Assembly (NCBI RefSeq): GCF_009830945.1
Contig: NZ_VWVV01000011.1
Span: 62,001 to 126,000, forward strand
From: Nocardiopsis sp. FR4
GTDB lineage: Bacteria > Actinomycetota > Actinomycetes > Streptosporangiales > Streptosporangiaceae
DNA length: 64,000 nucleotides
Direction of reading: 5' to 3'
The position numbers were made by a program, and so were the translations under genes. This document shows positions 1 through 8,242 of this stretch, piece after piece; the stretch's first letter is position 1, and each line of letters begins with the position of its first letter. The notes beneath the pieces were generated by a model. The model saw nothing but the letters and a program-made list of their open reading frames with translations, ran no database searches and was not told the DNA's origin.

Positions 1-1
1 G

Positions 2-676
2 TCCATTCGGCGCCACGCGGGCACCGGACCCGGCGACTACCTCACCGTCCAGGACTACCTGTGGCGCTGGGACACCGACTGGTTCTGGTGCTCGCGGGCC
101 TTCGGCGTCCAGCACCCGCTGGTCCGCGCCCTGTGGCCTCGCTCCCTCAAGCGCTCCGACGTCTACCGCAGACTCGTCGCCTGGGACCGCCGCACCGACT
201 TCTTCCGGCTGCTCAACCACTACCGGGGCAGACGCCCCCAGGAACCGCTGATCCAGGACATCGAGGTGGGCGTCGAGCGCGGGGCCGAGTTCCTGGACTT
301 CTACCACGCCGAGATCGGCATGACCCCGGTGTGGATGTGCCCCCTGCGCCTGAGCGAGCCCCGGCGGGCCGGGGCGGACCCCGGCGAGCCCGTGTGGCCG
401 CTCTACCCGCTGGAGGCCGACCGCCTCTACGTGAACTTCGGTTTCTGGGGCCTGGTCGACATGAAGCCGGGGCAGCGCCGCGCCCACCACAACCGCCTGG
501 TCGAGGAGAAGGTCGCCGAACTGGGCGGCCACAAGTCCCTGTACTCGGACTCCTTCTACACCGAGGAGGAGTTCTGGCGGCTCTACAACGGTCCGGCCTA
601 CTCCGGCCTCAAGCAGGCCTACGACCCCCAGGGGCGGCTACTCGACCTGTACGCCAAGTGCGTGCACAACCGTTAG
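2..676 (+). CDS. FAD-binding oxidoreductase, C-terminal part (10-methyl fatty acid reductase candidate)
   Basis: The frame is open from base 2, so only the last 224 residues are present and the N-terminal FAD-binding (PCMH/BBE-like) domain lies off the left edge. The visible part is rich in Trp and Tyr (DYLWRWDTDWFWCSR near residues 18-32) and resembles the substrate-side half of the DprE1/24-sterol-reductase-like flavoenzyme family. A CFA-type methyltransferase starts 63 bases downstream on the same strand. In actinobacteria, paired genes of this kind (described as bfaA/bfaB or tmsA/tmsB) make 10-methyl branched fatty acids such as tuberculostearate: the methyltransferase makes a 10-methylene intermediate and the flavoenzyme reduces it. 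The pathway role rests on this pairing; the family call rests on the C-terminus alone. Confidence 0.8.
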   Translation, partial: SIRRHAGTGPGDYLTVQDYLWRWDTDWFWCSRAFGVQHPLVRALWPRSLKRSDVYRRLVAWDRRTDFFRLLNHYRGRRPQEPLIQDIEVGVERGAEFLDFYHAEIGMTPVWMCPLRLSEPRRAGADPGEPVWPLYPLEADRLYVNFGFWGLVDMKPGQRRAHHNRLVEEKVAELGGHKSLYSDSFYTEEEFWRLYNGPAYSGLKQAYDPQGRLLDLYAKCVHNR

Positions 677-739
677 AGGACACCACCGGGACGCGACCCG
701 ACGGCCATGGGCCGCATCCGCGACAGGAAGGACAGAGCA

Positions 740-2026
740 ATGCGGCTTGCCGAGATCTTCGAACGCGTCGTGGGACCCGACGCGCCCATCCGGTTCACCG
801 CCTACGACGGCAGCAGTTCGGGAGACCCCGACAGCGACATCGGGCTGCACGTGCGCACCCCGGTCGCCGTCAACTACCTCGCGCAGTCCCCCAACGCCGT
901 CGGCCTGACCCGCGCCTACGTCTCCGGCCACCTGGAGCTGGAGGGGGACATGTACACCGCCCTCCGGCGCATGGCGGACTTCGTCTTCGCCGAGGGGGTC
1001 AACGTCTCGGCGCGCGACATCGTCGAGATCGTGCGCTCCGTGGGCTGGGTCAAGTTCGTCAACCGGGTGGCCCCGCCGCCGCAGGAGATGACACGCGGCC
1101 GCCTCGCCGGTCTGGGCTGGCGCCACTCCAAGCAGCGCGACGCCGAGGTCATCCACCACCACTACGACGTCTCCAACGCCTTCTACGAGATGGTCCTGGG
1201 CCCGTCGATGACCTACACCTGCGCGGTCTTCGACGACGAGGACGCCTCCCCGGAGCGGGTGGGGCGCTTCGACGGAGCCCTGGAGAGCGCCCAGTTCCGC
1301 AAGTACGAACTGGTCTCGCGCAAGCTCGGCCTGGAACCGGGCATGCGTTTGCTCGACGTGGGCTGCGGCTGGGGCGGCATGGTCATGCACGCCGCCCGTG
1401 AGCACGGGGTCCGCGCGCTCGGCGTCACCCTGTCCAAGGAACAGGCCGAGTGGGCCGCCAAGAAGATCGCTCAGGAGGGCCTGTCGGAGCTGGCCGAGGT
1501 CCGCCACATGGACTACCGGGACGTACCCGACGGCAGCTTCGACCGGATCAGCTCCATCGGCCTGACCGAGCACGTCGGCGCGAAGAACCTGCCCGCCTAC
1601 TTCGCCTCCCTCCACGACAAACTCGTCCCGGGCGGCCGGCTGCTCAACCACTGCATCACCCGTCCGCGCAACGACCTGCCGCCCATGAACACCAAGGGCG
1701 TCATCAACCGGTACGTCTTCCCCGACGGCGAGCTGGAGGGCCCCGGCCAGATCCAGACCGCGATGAACGACGCCGGGTTCGAGATCCGCCACCAGGAGAA
1801 CCTGCGCGAGCACTACGCGCTCACCCTCCGCCACTGGGGCGCCAACCTGGAGCGCCACTGGGACGAGGCCGTAGCCGAGGTCGGCGAGGGCACCGCCCGG
1901 CTCTGGCGGCTCTACATGGCCGGCTGCGTGCTCGGCTTCGAGACCAACGTGGTCCAGCTGCACCAGATCCTCGGCGTCAAACTGGACGGCACCGACGCGC
2001 ACGTGCCGCTGCGCCCCTGGTTCTGA
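740..2026 (+). CDS. Cyclopropane-fatty-acyl-phospholipid synthase family SAM methyltransferase
   Basis: This 428-residue class I SAM methyltransferase is of the CFA/UfaA1 type. The SAM-binding motif LLDVGCGWGG lies near residues 204-213, the family signature IHHHYDVSN near 137-145, and an acidic active-site stretch SSIGLTEHVG further on. It transfers a methylene or methyl group to the double bond of a phospholipid oleoyl chain at the membrane. I chose the ATG at 740 because AGGAAGGA ends 6 bases before it; an in-frame ATG at 707 has no such site. The partner flavoenzyme ends 63 bases upstream, so the two are probably co-transcribed and act together in 10-methyl fatty acid synthesis. A plain cyclopropane synthase cannot be excluded from sequence alone. 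Confidence 0.9.
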   Translation: MRLAEIFERVVGPDAPIRFTAYDGSSSGDPDSDIGLHVRTPVAVNYLAQSPNAVGLTRAYVSGHLELEGDMYTALRRMADFVFAEGVNVSARDIVEIVRSVGWVKFVNRVAPPPQEMTRGRLAGLGWRHSKQRDAEVIHHHYDVSNAFYEMVLGPSMTYTCAVFDDEDASPERVGRFDGALESAQFRKYELVSRKLGLEPGMRLLDVGCGWGGMVMHAAREHGVRALGVTLSKEQAEWAAKKIAQEGLSELAEVRHMDYRDVPDGSFDRISSIGLTEHVGAKNLPAYFASLHDKLVPGGRLLNHCITRPRNDLPPMNTKGVINRYVFPDGELEGPGQIQTAMNDAGFEIRHQENLREHYALTLRHWGANLERHWDEAVAEVGEGTARLWRLYMAGCVLGFETNVVQLHQILGVKLDGTDAHVPLRPWF

Positions 2027-2033
2027 CCCGGGC

Positions 2034-2065
2034 CCCGGAAGGCGCCGGCGGCGGCGCCTTCCGGG
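2034..2065 (+). terminator. Rho-independent-type hairpin after the CFA-type methyltransferase
   Basis: Perfect 13-bp arms (2034-2046 and 2053-2065) flank a 6-base loop, starting 8 bases after the methyltransferase stop. There is no clear U-tract, as is common in high-GC actinomycetes. It separates the lipid pair from the next gene. Confidence 0.7.
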
Positions 2066-2153
2066 TACGGGACCCCGGCCTGTCCACGGACGTTCCGGGG
2101 CGGCTTGGCGGCATCATGGACCCAGTCGCACACCCACCGGAAGGGACCACGCC

Positions 2154-2639
2154 GTGTCCGAGTCCTCCGACCACAGCACCGACGGGCCCACCCCCGCCTC
2201 CGACGTCCCCGAGCACGTCAAGCGGACCGCGATCGACCTGATCGCCGCCTACGCCGACCGCGACCAGCGCGAACTCGACGAGGCCGTCCCGCGCGCCGCC
2301 GACGACGCGGCGGCCGTCACCTCCGAGCTCAAGGTCATCGCGGCCTTCCTCAGCCGCCGTGTCCAGCGGACCGGCGTGGTCTGGAAGCCCGCCGACTCGC
2401 GCGAGGCCGTCGCCCGCACGGTCGCCGAGATGCTCCCGCCCGAGCTGGAGTTCGCCGTCTCCACCGCCTGGGAGGCGCACTCGGTCGGCGAGGAGGAGGC
2501 CGCCGAGCGCTTCACCATGGGCGACCCCATGGTCTACGTGCACATGCTCGCCGCCTTCTCCGCCGCCATCGGCCTGGCGGTCTACAAGCGCGCCGAGCTC
2601 GTCTCCATCCTGCGCCAGGTCACCGGACTGGCCGACTGA
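2154..2639 (+). CDS. Conserved hypothetical protein, 161 aa
   Basis: I do not recognise the family with confidence. The product is acidic and largely helical, with a Ser/Thr/Pro-rich first 20 residues. It has no signal peptide; the stretch near residues 130-147 (LAAFSAAIGLAVY) is only moderately hydrophobic, so it is probably soluble or peripheral. The start is GTG at 2154, preceded by GGAAGGGA. It follows the lipid-modification pair but is separated from it by a strong hairpin at 2034-2065, so it may have its own promoter. Published tms operons carry a third small gene of unknown function (tmsC). Position suggests a possible counterpart, but I cannot confirm homology. Confidence 0.7.
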   Translation: MSESSDHSTDGPTPASDVPEHVKRTAIDLIAAYADRDQRELDEAVPRAADDAAAVTSELKVIAAFLSRRVQRTGVVWKPADSREAVARTVAEMLPPELEFAVSTAWEAHSVGEEEAAERFTMGDPMVYVHMLAAFSAAIGLAVYKRAELVSILRQVTGLAD

Positions 2640-2747
2640 CCCCGGCCCGCGAGGCCCCGGACTCCGCGACACTCCCTCCCGTCGGCCGCCCCCTAACAGG
2701 TCAGACACGAAAGACAGTGGTTAACTTCACTCAAGGCGGTTCTTTAC

Positions 2748-2760
2748 GTAGGTTTCCTAC
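2748..2760. promoter_or_regulatory. Inverted repeat GTAGGTTTCCTAC, candidate operator of the ABC importer operon
   Basis: Perfect 5-bp arms flank a 3-base centre, ending about 38 bases before the binding-protein start. Sugar-import operons in actinomycetes are usually controlled by LacI- or GntR-type repressors that bind such sites. The regulator is not encoded nearby, so this is inference. Confidence 0.4.
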
Positions 2761-2798
2761 CAACCCGGGGGGCCCCGAAAGGAACGGGAGGCGTGCCG

Positions 2799-4088
2799 AT
2801 GGGCCGCAGACGAACACACGAGTACGTTCCGCTCCCCGCCGCGGCGGCGCTGGTCCTGGCCGCCGCGGCGTGTGGGACGGCAGGGGGCACCGGAGGCGAC
2901 GCCTCGGGCGGCGACCGCCTCCTGGTCTGGATCATGCAGGGCACCAACCCCGACGAAACGGGCTTCTTCGAGGCCGCCAACACCGCGTTCACCGACGAGA
3001 CCGGCATCGAGGTCGAGGTCGAGTTCGTGCCCTGGCAGGACGCCCAGAACAAACTCTCCACCGCCATCGCCGGCGGCACCATGCCCGACGTCGCCGAACT
3101 CGGCAACACCTTCACCCCCGGGTTCGCCGACGCCGGGGTCCTGCGCGACCTGTCCGGCCACGGCGTCGACACCGACCGCTACATCCCCGGCCTGATGGAG
3201 ATGGGCCAGCTGGAGGACGGCGTCTACGGCGTGCCCTGGTACGCCTCCATCCGCTCGGTCGTCTACCGCAGCGACCTGTTCGAGGAGCACGGGCTGGAGG
3301 TCCCCGGCGACTGGGACGAGCTGCGCGAGACCGCGCTGGCGCTGTCGGAGGCCGAGGAGGACATGATCGCCCTCCCCGTACCCGGCGACGCCCAGTACTC
3401 GGTCATGCCCTGGATCTGGGGCGGCGGCGGGGAGATCGCCGAGCAGGGCTCCGACGGCGTCTGGACCTCCGGGGTCGACAGCGAGCAGGCCCGCGAGGGG
3501 ATCGGCTTCTTCACCGGCCTGGCACTGGAGGACGGAACCTCCACCACCGGCGCCGTCAACTGGAACGAGATCGACGTCATGGAGGCCGTCGCCGAGGAGA
3601 AGGCCGCCATGGCCATCCTGGGCAGCGCCAACCCCAAGGCCATCTGGGAGGCCAACCCCGACCTGGAGGGCCGGATCGACGCCTTCACCCTGCCCGGCCC
3701 CGACGGCGGGTACATGCCCTCCTTCGCGGGCGGCTCGCTGCTGTCGGTCTTCGAGGGCACCGGGAACGAGGAGGCGGCCTGGCGGTACGTCCAGCACCTG
3801 ACCGGCGAGGAGTTCGCCATGCGCTGGGCCGAGGAGACCGGGTTCTTCCCCGGCGAGGCCGACCGGGTCGACGTGTTCTCCGCCGAGGCCGACCCCATCC
3901 TGGAGCCCTTCGCCGTCCAGCTCAAGGAGGCCAGCCGCGGGGTGCCCGCCACCCCCGCCTGGACCCAGGTGGAGGCGGAGAAGGTCCTGGTCGGGATGCA
4001 GCAGTCCATCCTCAACCGCGAGGCGACGGTGGAGGAGGCCACCACCAGGGCCGCCGGCGAGATCGAACGCATCCTCAACGGGGGGTAG
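2799..4088 (+). CDS. ABC transporter substrate-binding lipoprotein (family 1, sugar type)
   Basis: This 429-residue extracellular solute-binding protein captures a substrate outside the cell and delivers it to the two permeases encoded downstream. The N-terminus carries a short basic stretch, a hydrophobic core and a lipobox (LAAAAC, Cys near residue 25), so the mature protein is a membrane-anchored lipoprotein. The body has family 1 features such as FEAANTAFTDETGIEVEVEF and GTMPDVAELG. Two starts are possible: GTG at 2793 and ATG at 2799. I prefer ATG because GGGAGG at 2786-2791 is then 7 bases away. The operon encodes no ATPase, so a shared MsiK-type ATPase probably powers it. The substrate is probably an oligosaccharide; nothing here identifies which. 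Confidence 0.9.
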   Translation: MGRRRTHEYVPLPAAAALVLAAAACGTAGGTGGDASGGDRLLVWIMQGTNPDETGFFEAANTAFTDETGIEVEVEFVPWQDAQNKLSTAIAGGTMPDVAELGNTFTPGFADAGVLRDLSGHGVDTDRYIPGLMEMGQLEDGVYGVPWYASIRSVVYRSDLFEEHGLEVPGDWDELRETALALSEAEEDMIALPVPGDAQYSVMPWIWGGGGEIAEQGSDGVWTSGVDSEQAREGIGFFTGLALEDGTSTTGAVNWNEIDVMEAVAEEKAAMAILGSANPKAIWEANPDLEGRIDAFTLPGPDGGYMPSFAGGSLLSVFEGTGNEEAAWRYVQHLTGEEFAMRWAEETGFFPGEADRVDVFSAEADPILEPFAVQLKEASRGVPATPAWTQVEAEKVLVGMQQSILNREATVEEATTRAAGEIERILNGG

Positions 4089-4092
4089 ACAC

Positions 4093-5106
4093 GTGGGAAC
4101 ACCGGTCGGGCTGGACACCAGCAGCGGGCCGGAGCCGGGCGTCCGCGACCCGGCCGGGCCGTCCCCGCGGCGGCCCGGGGCACGGCGGCGGGCACCGCTC
4201 CTGGGCATGCGCGGACGCAGGGCGCTCCTGCCCTGGGTCCTGCTCACCCCCGCGCTGGGGGTCATCGGCCTGCTGCTCCTGTTCCCGCTCGGCCGGATCG
4301 TGTGGCTGTCCTTCCGCGAGTACCGCCTGCGCGACCTGGTCTCGGGTGAGTCCGACTTCGTGGGCCTGGCCAACTACGCCACCCTGCTCACCGACCCCTA
4401 CCTGTGGCGGGTCGCCCTGCTCAACACGGTGCTCTTCGCCGCGGTCGCGGTGCTCACCACCATCGTCGTGGGTACGCTCGCCGCGCTGCTGCTGGCCGCG
4501 CTGCGCCCGGCCGCCCGCGTGTTCGTGGTCTCCTGCGTCATGGTCGCCTGGGCCATGCCGGCGGTCAGCGGCACCTACGTGTGGATCTGGATCTTCGACG
4601 TCGACAACGGCGTGGTCGCCCAGGCGCTGACCTCCCTGGGCCTGCTCGACCCCTCCGGGTACAACTGGTTCGCCGACCGGCTGGCGTTCTACGCCATCGT
4701 CACCCTCAACGTGGTGCACGGCGGCTTCCCGTTCGTGGCCGTGACCGTCCTGGCCGGGCTGCTCACCGTCCCCCGGGAACTGCACGAGGCCGCGCGCATC
4801 GACGGCGCGGGCGCCTGGAAACGCTTCTGGCACGTCACCTTCCCCGTGCTGCGACCGGTGTTCGCCGTGGTCACCGTGCTCTCCACCATCTGGGACTTCA
4901 AGGTGTTCGCGCAGATCTACCTCATGCCCGGCGGCGACGTGGGCGGGTCGCGGATGCTCAACCTGGGCGTGTGGTCCTACGTGCGCTCCTTCGGCCACAA
5001 CGACTACGGGCTGGGCGCGGCCATCGCGGTCCTGCTCACGCTCCTGCTGCTGGTGATCACCGTGTTCTACCTGCGCGCGCTGTTCCGCGAGGACGGTCTG
5101 CGGTGA
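4093..5106 (+). CDS. ABC transporter permease, MalF type
   Basis: This 337-residue inner-membrane permease subunit of a carbohydrate importer has about six transmembrane segments after a 40-residue polar, Arg/Pro-rich cytoplasmic N-terminus. The EAA loop that contacts the ATPase is visible near residues 232-250 (HEAARIDGAGAWKRFW, then FPVLRP). It starts with GTG four bases after the binding-protein stop, so the two are co-translated or tightly coupled. Its usual partner, the MalG-type permease, does not follow directly: a reversed gene and 476 bases lie between them. Confidence 0.93.
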   Translation: MGTPVGLDTSSGPEPGVRDPAGPSPRRPGARRRAPLLGMRGRRALLPWVLLTPALGVIGLLLLFPLGRIVWLSFREYRLRDLVSGESDFVGLANYATLLTDPYLWRVALLNTVLFAAVAVLTTIVVGTLAALLLAALRPAARVFVVSCVMVAWAMPAVSGTYVWIWIFDVDNGVVAQALTSLGLLDPSGYNWFADRLAFYAIVTLNVVHGGFPFVAVTVLAGLLTVPRELHEAARIDGAGAWKRFWHVTFPVLRPVFAVVTVLSTIWDFKVFAQIYLMPGGDVGGSRMLNLGVWSYVRSFGHNDYGLGAAIAVLLTLLLLVITVFYLRALFREDGLR

Positions 5107-5117
5107 GCGCGGGAAGC

Positions 5118-5414
5118 TCAACCGGCGCGCCCGTGCACCCCGGCGACCAGCTTGTCGCGCACCCGGCGCCAGTCCACCGAGGCCAGCGCCTGCTGCCGCA
5201 GGTCCTCGCGCACCGCGGCCATGGTGCGCAGGTCGTACTCGTCGAGGGCGCGGCCGTCGTCGTTGTCCCGGTTGACCAGGTTGTCGACGTAGGCGAACAG
5301 CCGCTGCCCGCTGGCGTCGGCCAGGGCGTGCCGCACGGCGCGGTCCCGGAAGCGCGCGTCGTGGGGGATCCAGCTGATGACGACCTCGGTGGGGGAGGGC
5401 CCGGAATCGTGCAC
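5118..5414 (-). CDS. Hypothetical protein inserted between two permease genes, 98 aa
   Basis: I do not recognise this gene. The 98-residue product is soluble and mixed in charge, with a central acidic Asn/Asp-rich stretch (NLVNRDNDDGRALDEYD near residues 45-61) followed by a predicted amphipathic helix. It has no signal peptide or membrane segment. It starts with GTG at 5414 and its stop is 11 bases from the end of the first permease, so the two are convergent. It splits what is normally a contiguous binding protein-permease-permease operon, and transcription from either side must cross or stop at it. Its codon usage looks like its neighbours. The alternative, that it is a spurious ORF, is possible but less likely, because the gap would otherwise be empty. 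Confidence 0.6.
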   Translation of the reverse strand: MHDSGPSPTEVVISWIPHDARFRDRAVRHALADASGQRLFAYVDNLVNRDNDDGRALDEYDLRTMAAVREDLRQQALASVDWRRVRDKLVAGVHGRAG

Positions 5415-5462
5415 GGTGCTACGCCACCGCTCCCGGCGACCCTGTCGACACGGTCATACGTC

Positions 5463-5513
5463 CTCCTCCACGGCCGGGGCGCGACGAGGGTCCGGCCCCG
5501 GACAGTGGAGGAG
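5463..5513. promoter_or_regulatory. Long interrupted inverted repeat in the divergent region ahead of the second permease
   Basis: Outer arms CTCCTCCAC (5463-5471) and GTGGAGGAG (5505-5513) enclose inner arms CCGGGGC (5474-5480) and GCCCCGG (5495-5501). A transcript in either direction could form a two-part stem. It ends 69 bases before the MalG-type permease and lies 48 bases upstream of the reversed gene start. It could be a terminator left from a former contiguous operon, an attenuator or an operator. Confidence 0.45.
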
Positions 5514-5582
5514 TCTAACGGTCCGCCCGGGGCGAGGCGGAACCGGATTCGGTCCCGCCGACACCGTTGAGAAGGAGCATCC

Positions 5583-6482
5583 GTGGTCACGCGCACCGAC
5601 GCATCCGCAGCCGACGCCGAGTGGCGGGAACGGGTCCGGGCCGCCCGCCGCAGGGGGGAGGCCCTGCGCGCGGGACGGTCCCTGGCCAGGGCGACCGGGG
5701 TGGCGGTCCTCCTGCTGTTCACCCTCTTCCCCGTCTACTTCATGCTCGTCAGCGCGTTCTCGGACCGGGCCACCGCGGGCACCGGAACGCTGCTGCCCAC
5801 CGGGGTGTCCCTGGACAACTTCGTCTACGTGCTCACCGAGGCCAACTTCGGCACCTACATGCGCAACTCGCTCACGGTCGCCTGCATCACCGTGGCGGGC
5901 GCCTGCGTGCTGTCGCTACTGGCCGCCGTGGCGGTGGCCCGGTTCCGCTTCCGGTTGCGCACCGCCGTGCTGGTGATGGTCCTCATCGTGCAGATGGTGC
6001 CGCTGGAGGCGCTGGTCATCCCGCTCTTCCTCCAGGTGCGCGACCTGCGCCTGCTCAACACCCTGCTCGGACTGGGCGCCGTCTACGTGGCGCTGTCCCT
6101 GCCGTTGGCGGTGTGGATGATGCGCGGATTCGTGGCCGCGGTGCCGGTGGAGGTGGAGGAGGCCGCCTACATCGACGGTGCCTCGTGGGGCCAGATGTTC
6201 TGGCGGGTACTGTTCCCGCTGGTCGCCCCGGGCCTGGTGGCCACGGCCATCTTCTCCTTCATCGTGGCCTGGAACGAGTTCGTGCTCGCGCTGACCTTCA
6301 TGACCCAGAGCGAGAAGTACACGGTCGCGGTCGGCCTGCGCCAGTTCTTCGGCCAGTACGCCAACGACTGGGGGCACGTGATGGCCGCCTCCACGCTCAT
6401 CACCATCCCGGTGATGGTCTTCTTCGTCCTCGTGCAGCGCTTTCTCGTCTCCGGGCTCGTCCAGGGCGCCGTCAAGGGCTGA
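5583..6482 (+). CDS. ABC transporter permease, MalG type
   Basis: This 299-residue second permease of the carbohydrate importer pairs with the MalF-type subunit encoded at 4093-5106. After a 35-residue basic cytoplasmic start there are six hydrophobic segments. The EAA loop is near residues 191-210 (EEAAYIDGASWGQMFW, then FPLVAP). The GTG start at 5583 is preceded by GAGAAGGAG with 5-base spacing. Because a reversed gene separates it from the first permease, it may use its own promoter in 5415-5582 as well as read-through. Confidence 0.93.
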   Translation: MVTRTDASAADAEWRERVRAARRRGEALRAGRSLARATGVAVLLLFTLFPVYFMLVSAFSDRATAGTGTLLPTGVSLDNFVYVLTEANFGTYMRNSLTVACITVAGACVLSLLAAVAVARFRFRLRTAVLVMVLIVQMVPLEALVIPLFLQVRDLRLLNTLLGLGAVYVALSLPLAVWMMRGFVAAVPVEVEEAAYIDGASWGQMFWRVLFPLVAPGLVATAIFSFIVAWNEFVLALTFMTQSEKYTVAVGLRQFFGQYANDWGHVMAASTLITIPVMVFFVLVQRFLVSGLVQGAVKG

Positions 6483-6504
6483 GGGACCCGCCGACGCACG
6501 CGCG

Positions 6505-6535
6505 ACGCCCGGCCGGGGGCACCCCGGCCGGGCGT
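6505..6535. terminator. Bidirectional terminator between the importer operon and the acyl-CoA ligase
   Basis: Perfect 14-bp arms (6505-6518 and 6522-6535) flank a 3-base loop, between the convergent ends of the MalG-type permease and the acyl-CoA ligase. It can serve both transcripts. Confidence 0.85.
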
Positions 6536-6548
6536 TCGGCGGCGCGGG

Positions 6549-8108
6549 TCAGCCGCGCAGCTCGCGCTTGAGGATCTTGCCGGTGGAGGTCATCGGCAGC
6601 TCGGTGCGGAACTCCACCTCGCGCGGGTACTTGTAGCCCGCCAGGCGCTCCTTGGACCAGTCGATGAGCTCCTCGGAGGTGAGCTCGGCGCCCTCCTTGA
6701 GGATCACGAACGCCTTGATCTCCTCGCCGTGGGTCTCGTGCGGCACGCCCACGACCGCGGCCAGGCTGACCGCCCCGTGGGTCATGAGGACCTCCTCGAC
6801 CTCGCGCGGGTACACGTTGTAGCCGCCGCGGATGATCATGTCCTTGGACCGGTCGACGATGAAGTAGAAGCCCTCCTCGTCGCGGCGGGCGATGTCACCG
6901 GTGCGGAACCAACCGTCGCGGATCACCTCGGCGTTGACCTCGGGGCGGTTGTGGTACCCCTTCATCACGCAGTGCCCGCGCACCGCGATCTCGCCCTCCT
7001 CGCTCTGGTCGTTCCAGTCGGCGTCGATGAGCTTCATCTCCACGCCCCACACCGGCAGGCCGATCGAACCGGTCTTGGCCTTGACCCTGGGGTTGTTGAA
7101 CGACACCACCGGGGAGGTCTCGGACAGGCCGTAGCCCTCCTTGATCCCCACGCCGAAGGTCTTGGTGAAGTCCTCGGCCAGCTGGCCGGGCAGGGCCGCG
7201 CCGCCGGAGACCGCGTCCACCATGTTGGCCGCGATCTTCTCCAGGTCGTAGGTGCCCGGCTCGGCGGCCTGCACGGCGCCCAGCAGGCCCCAGTACATGG
7301 TCGGCACGCCCGCGAAGGCGGTGACGCCCTCCTTCTCCATGAGCCGCAGCGCCTCGGCCCCGTCGAAGCGCGGCATGAGCACCATCGTCGCGTGCCGGTA
7401 CAGGGCCGCGTTGAGCATGACCGTCTGGCCGAAGATGTGGAACAGCGGCAGGACCACCAGGGTCACGTCGCGGCCGTCGGGGTGGGACTCGACCATGTTG
7501 GAGGACACGACGGCGTTCATCATCAGGTTCTGGTGGCTCAGCTCGGCGCCCTTGGGCTTACCGGTGGTGCCGCTGGTGTAGATGATGACCGCGGTGTCGT
7601 CGGAGTTGGCCTGTACCGTCTCGAACTCGCCGGGCTGGCCCTCCAGGGCCTTCCAGAAGGTCTCGGCGCCCTCGAGGGCGGACTCGGTGGCGCCCGGGGC
7701 GGCGGGCAGGTCCACGTAGAACTCGCAGCCCTCCACCTGGCCGAAGGCCTCGAAGGCCCGCTCGCCCAGGGGCAGTTCCGGGGAGCCGGTGAAGGCGAAC
7801 AGCGCCTTGGCCCCGGAGTCCTCCAGGTGGTAGGCGATCTCGCGCGGGGTCAGCAGCACGTTCAGCGGGACGACCACCGCGCCCGCCTTGAGCGCGCCGA
7901 AGTACACGAACGGGAAGTAGGGCAGGTTCGGGCTGGCCAGCGCGATCCTGTCCCCGGGCCTGACCCCCCGCGCGACGAGGAGGTTGGCGACCTGGTTGGC
8001 GAGCATGTTCGTGATCGCGTAGCTCAGGCGCAGGTCGCCGAAGACGAGGCACTCCTTCTCCGGAACCGACCGGGCGCCGTCCTCCAGAAGCACGGACAGG
8101 TTGAGCAT
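6549..8108 (-). CDS. Long-chain fatty-acid--CoA ligase (AMP-binding, FadD-like)
   Basis: This 519-residue adenylate-forming enzyme activates a carboxylic acid to its acyl-AMP and then its CoA thioester. The P-loop motif YTSGTTGKPKG is near residues 176-186, GYGLSETSP near 326, GWFRTGDI near 394, and the catalytic lysine of the mobile C-terminal domain sits in TSTGKILKREL close to the end. ATG at 8108 has GGAGGC three bases upstream; upstream in-frame codons add low-quality sequence. It is transcribed away from leuS. An ACCGGCCGGT palindrome 121 bases upstream suggests TetR-family control, as is common for fatty-acid degradation genes. Chain-length preference cannot be read from the sequence. 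Confidence 0.92.
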   Translation of the reverse strand: MLNLSVLLEDGARSVPEKECLVFGDLRLSYAITNMLANQVANLLVARGVRPGDRIALASPNLPYFPFVYFGALKAGAVVVPLNVLLTPREIAYHLEDSGAKALFAFTGSPELPLGERAFEAFGQVEGCEFYVDLPAAPGATESALEGAETFWKALEGQPGEFETVQANSDDTAVIIYTSGTTGKPKGAELSHQNLMMNAVVSSNMVESHPDGRDVTLVVLPLFHIFGQTVMLNAALYRHATMVLMPRFDGAEALRLMEKEGVTAFAGVPTMYWGLLGAVQAAEPGTYDLEKIAANMVDAVSGGAALPGQLAEDFTKTFGVGIKEGYGLSETSPVVSFNNPRVKAKTGSIGLPVWGVEMKLIDADWNDQSEEGEIAVRGHCVMKGYHNRPEVNAEVIRDGWFRTGDIARRDEEGFYFIVDRSKDMIIRGGYNVYPREVEEVLMTHGAVSLAAVVGVPHETHGEEIKAFVILKEGAELTSEELIDWSKERLAGYKYPREVEFRTELPMTSTGKILKRELRG

Positions 8109-8228
8109 GGGGCCTCCCGCAGGCAGAGAAATCCAGGGCGGACAGTAAATCCAGGCGGACAGGGCTGGAACGGCACCCGGTGTGATCCGGGTCGCGTGTT
8201 CTGCGCCACTTTGACGGCAGAGTAACAA

Positions 8229-8242
8229 ACCGGCCGGTCGGT
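8229..8242. promoter_or_regulatory. TetR-type operator candidate ahead of the acyl-CoA ligase
   Basis: The palindrome ACCGGCCGGT (8229-8238) extends to ACCGGCCGGTCGGT. This resembles the ACCGACCGGTCGGT-like sites bound by many TetR-family regulators of fatty-acid genes. It lies in the 330-bp divergent region between the ligase and leuS, closer to the ligase. Confidence 0.45.

Noticed and set aside
61..1401. 446-codon plus-strand frame over the lipid genes
   Set aside because: Arg/Pro-rich alternate frame of the flavoenzyme and methyltransferase genes.
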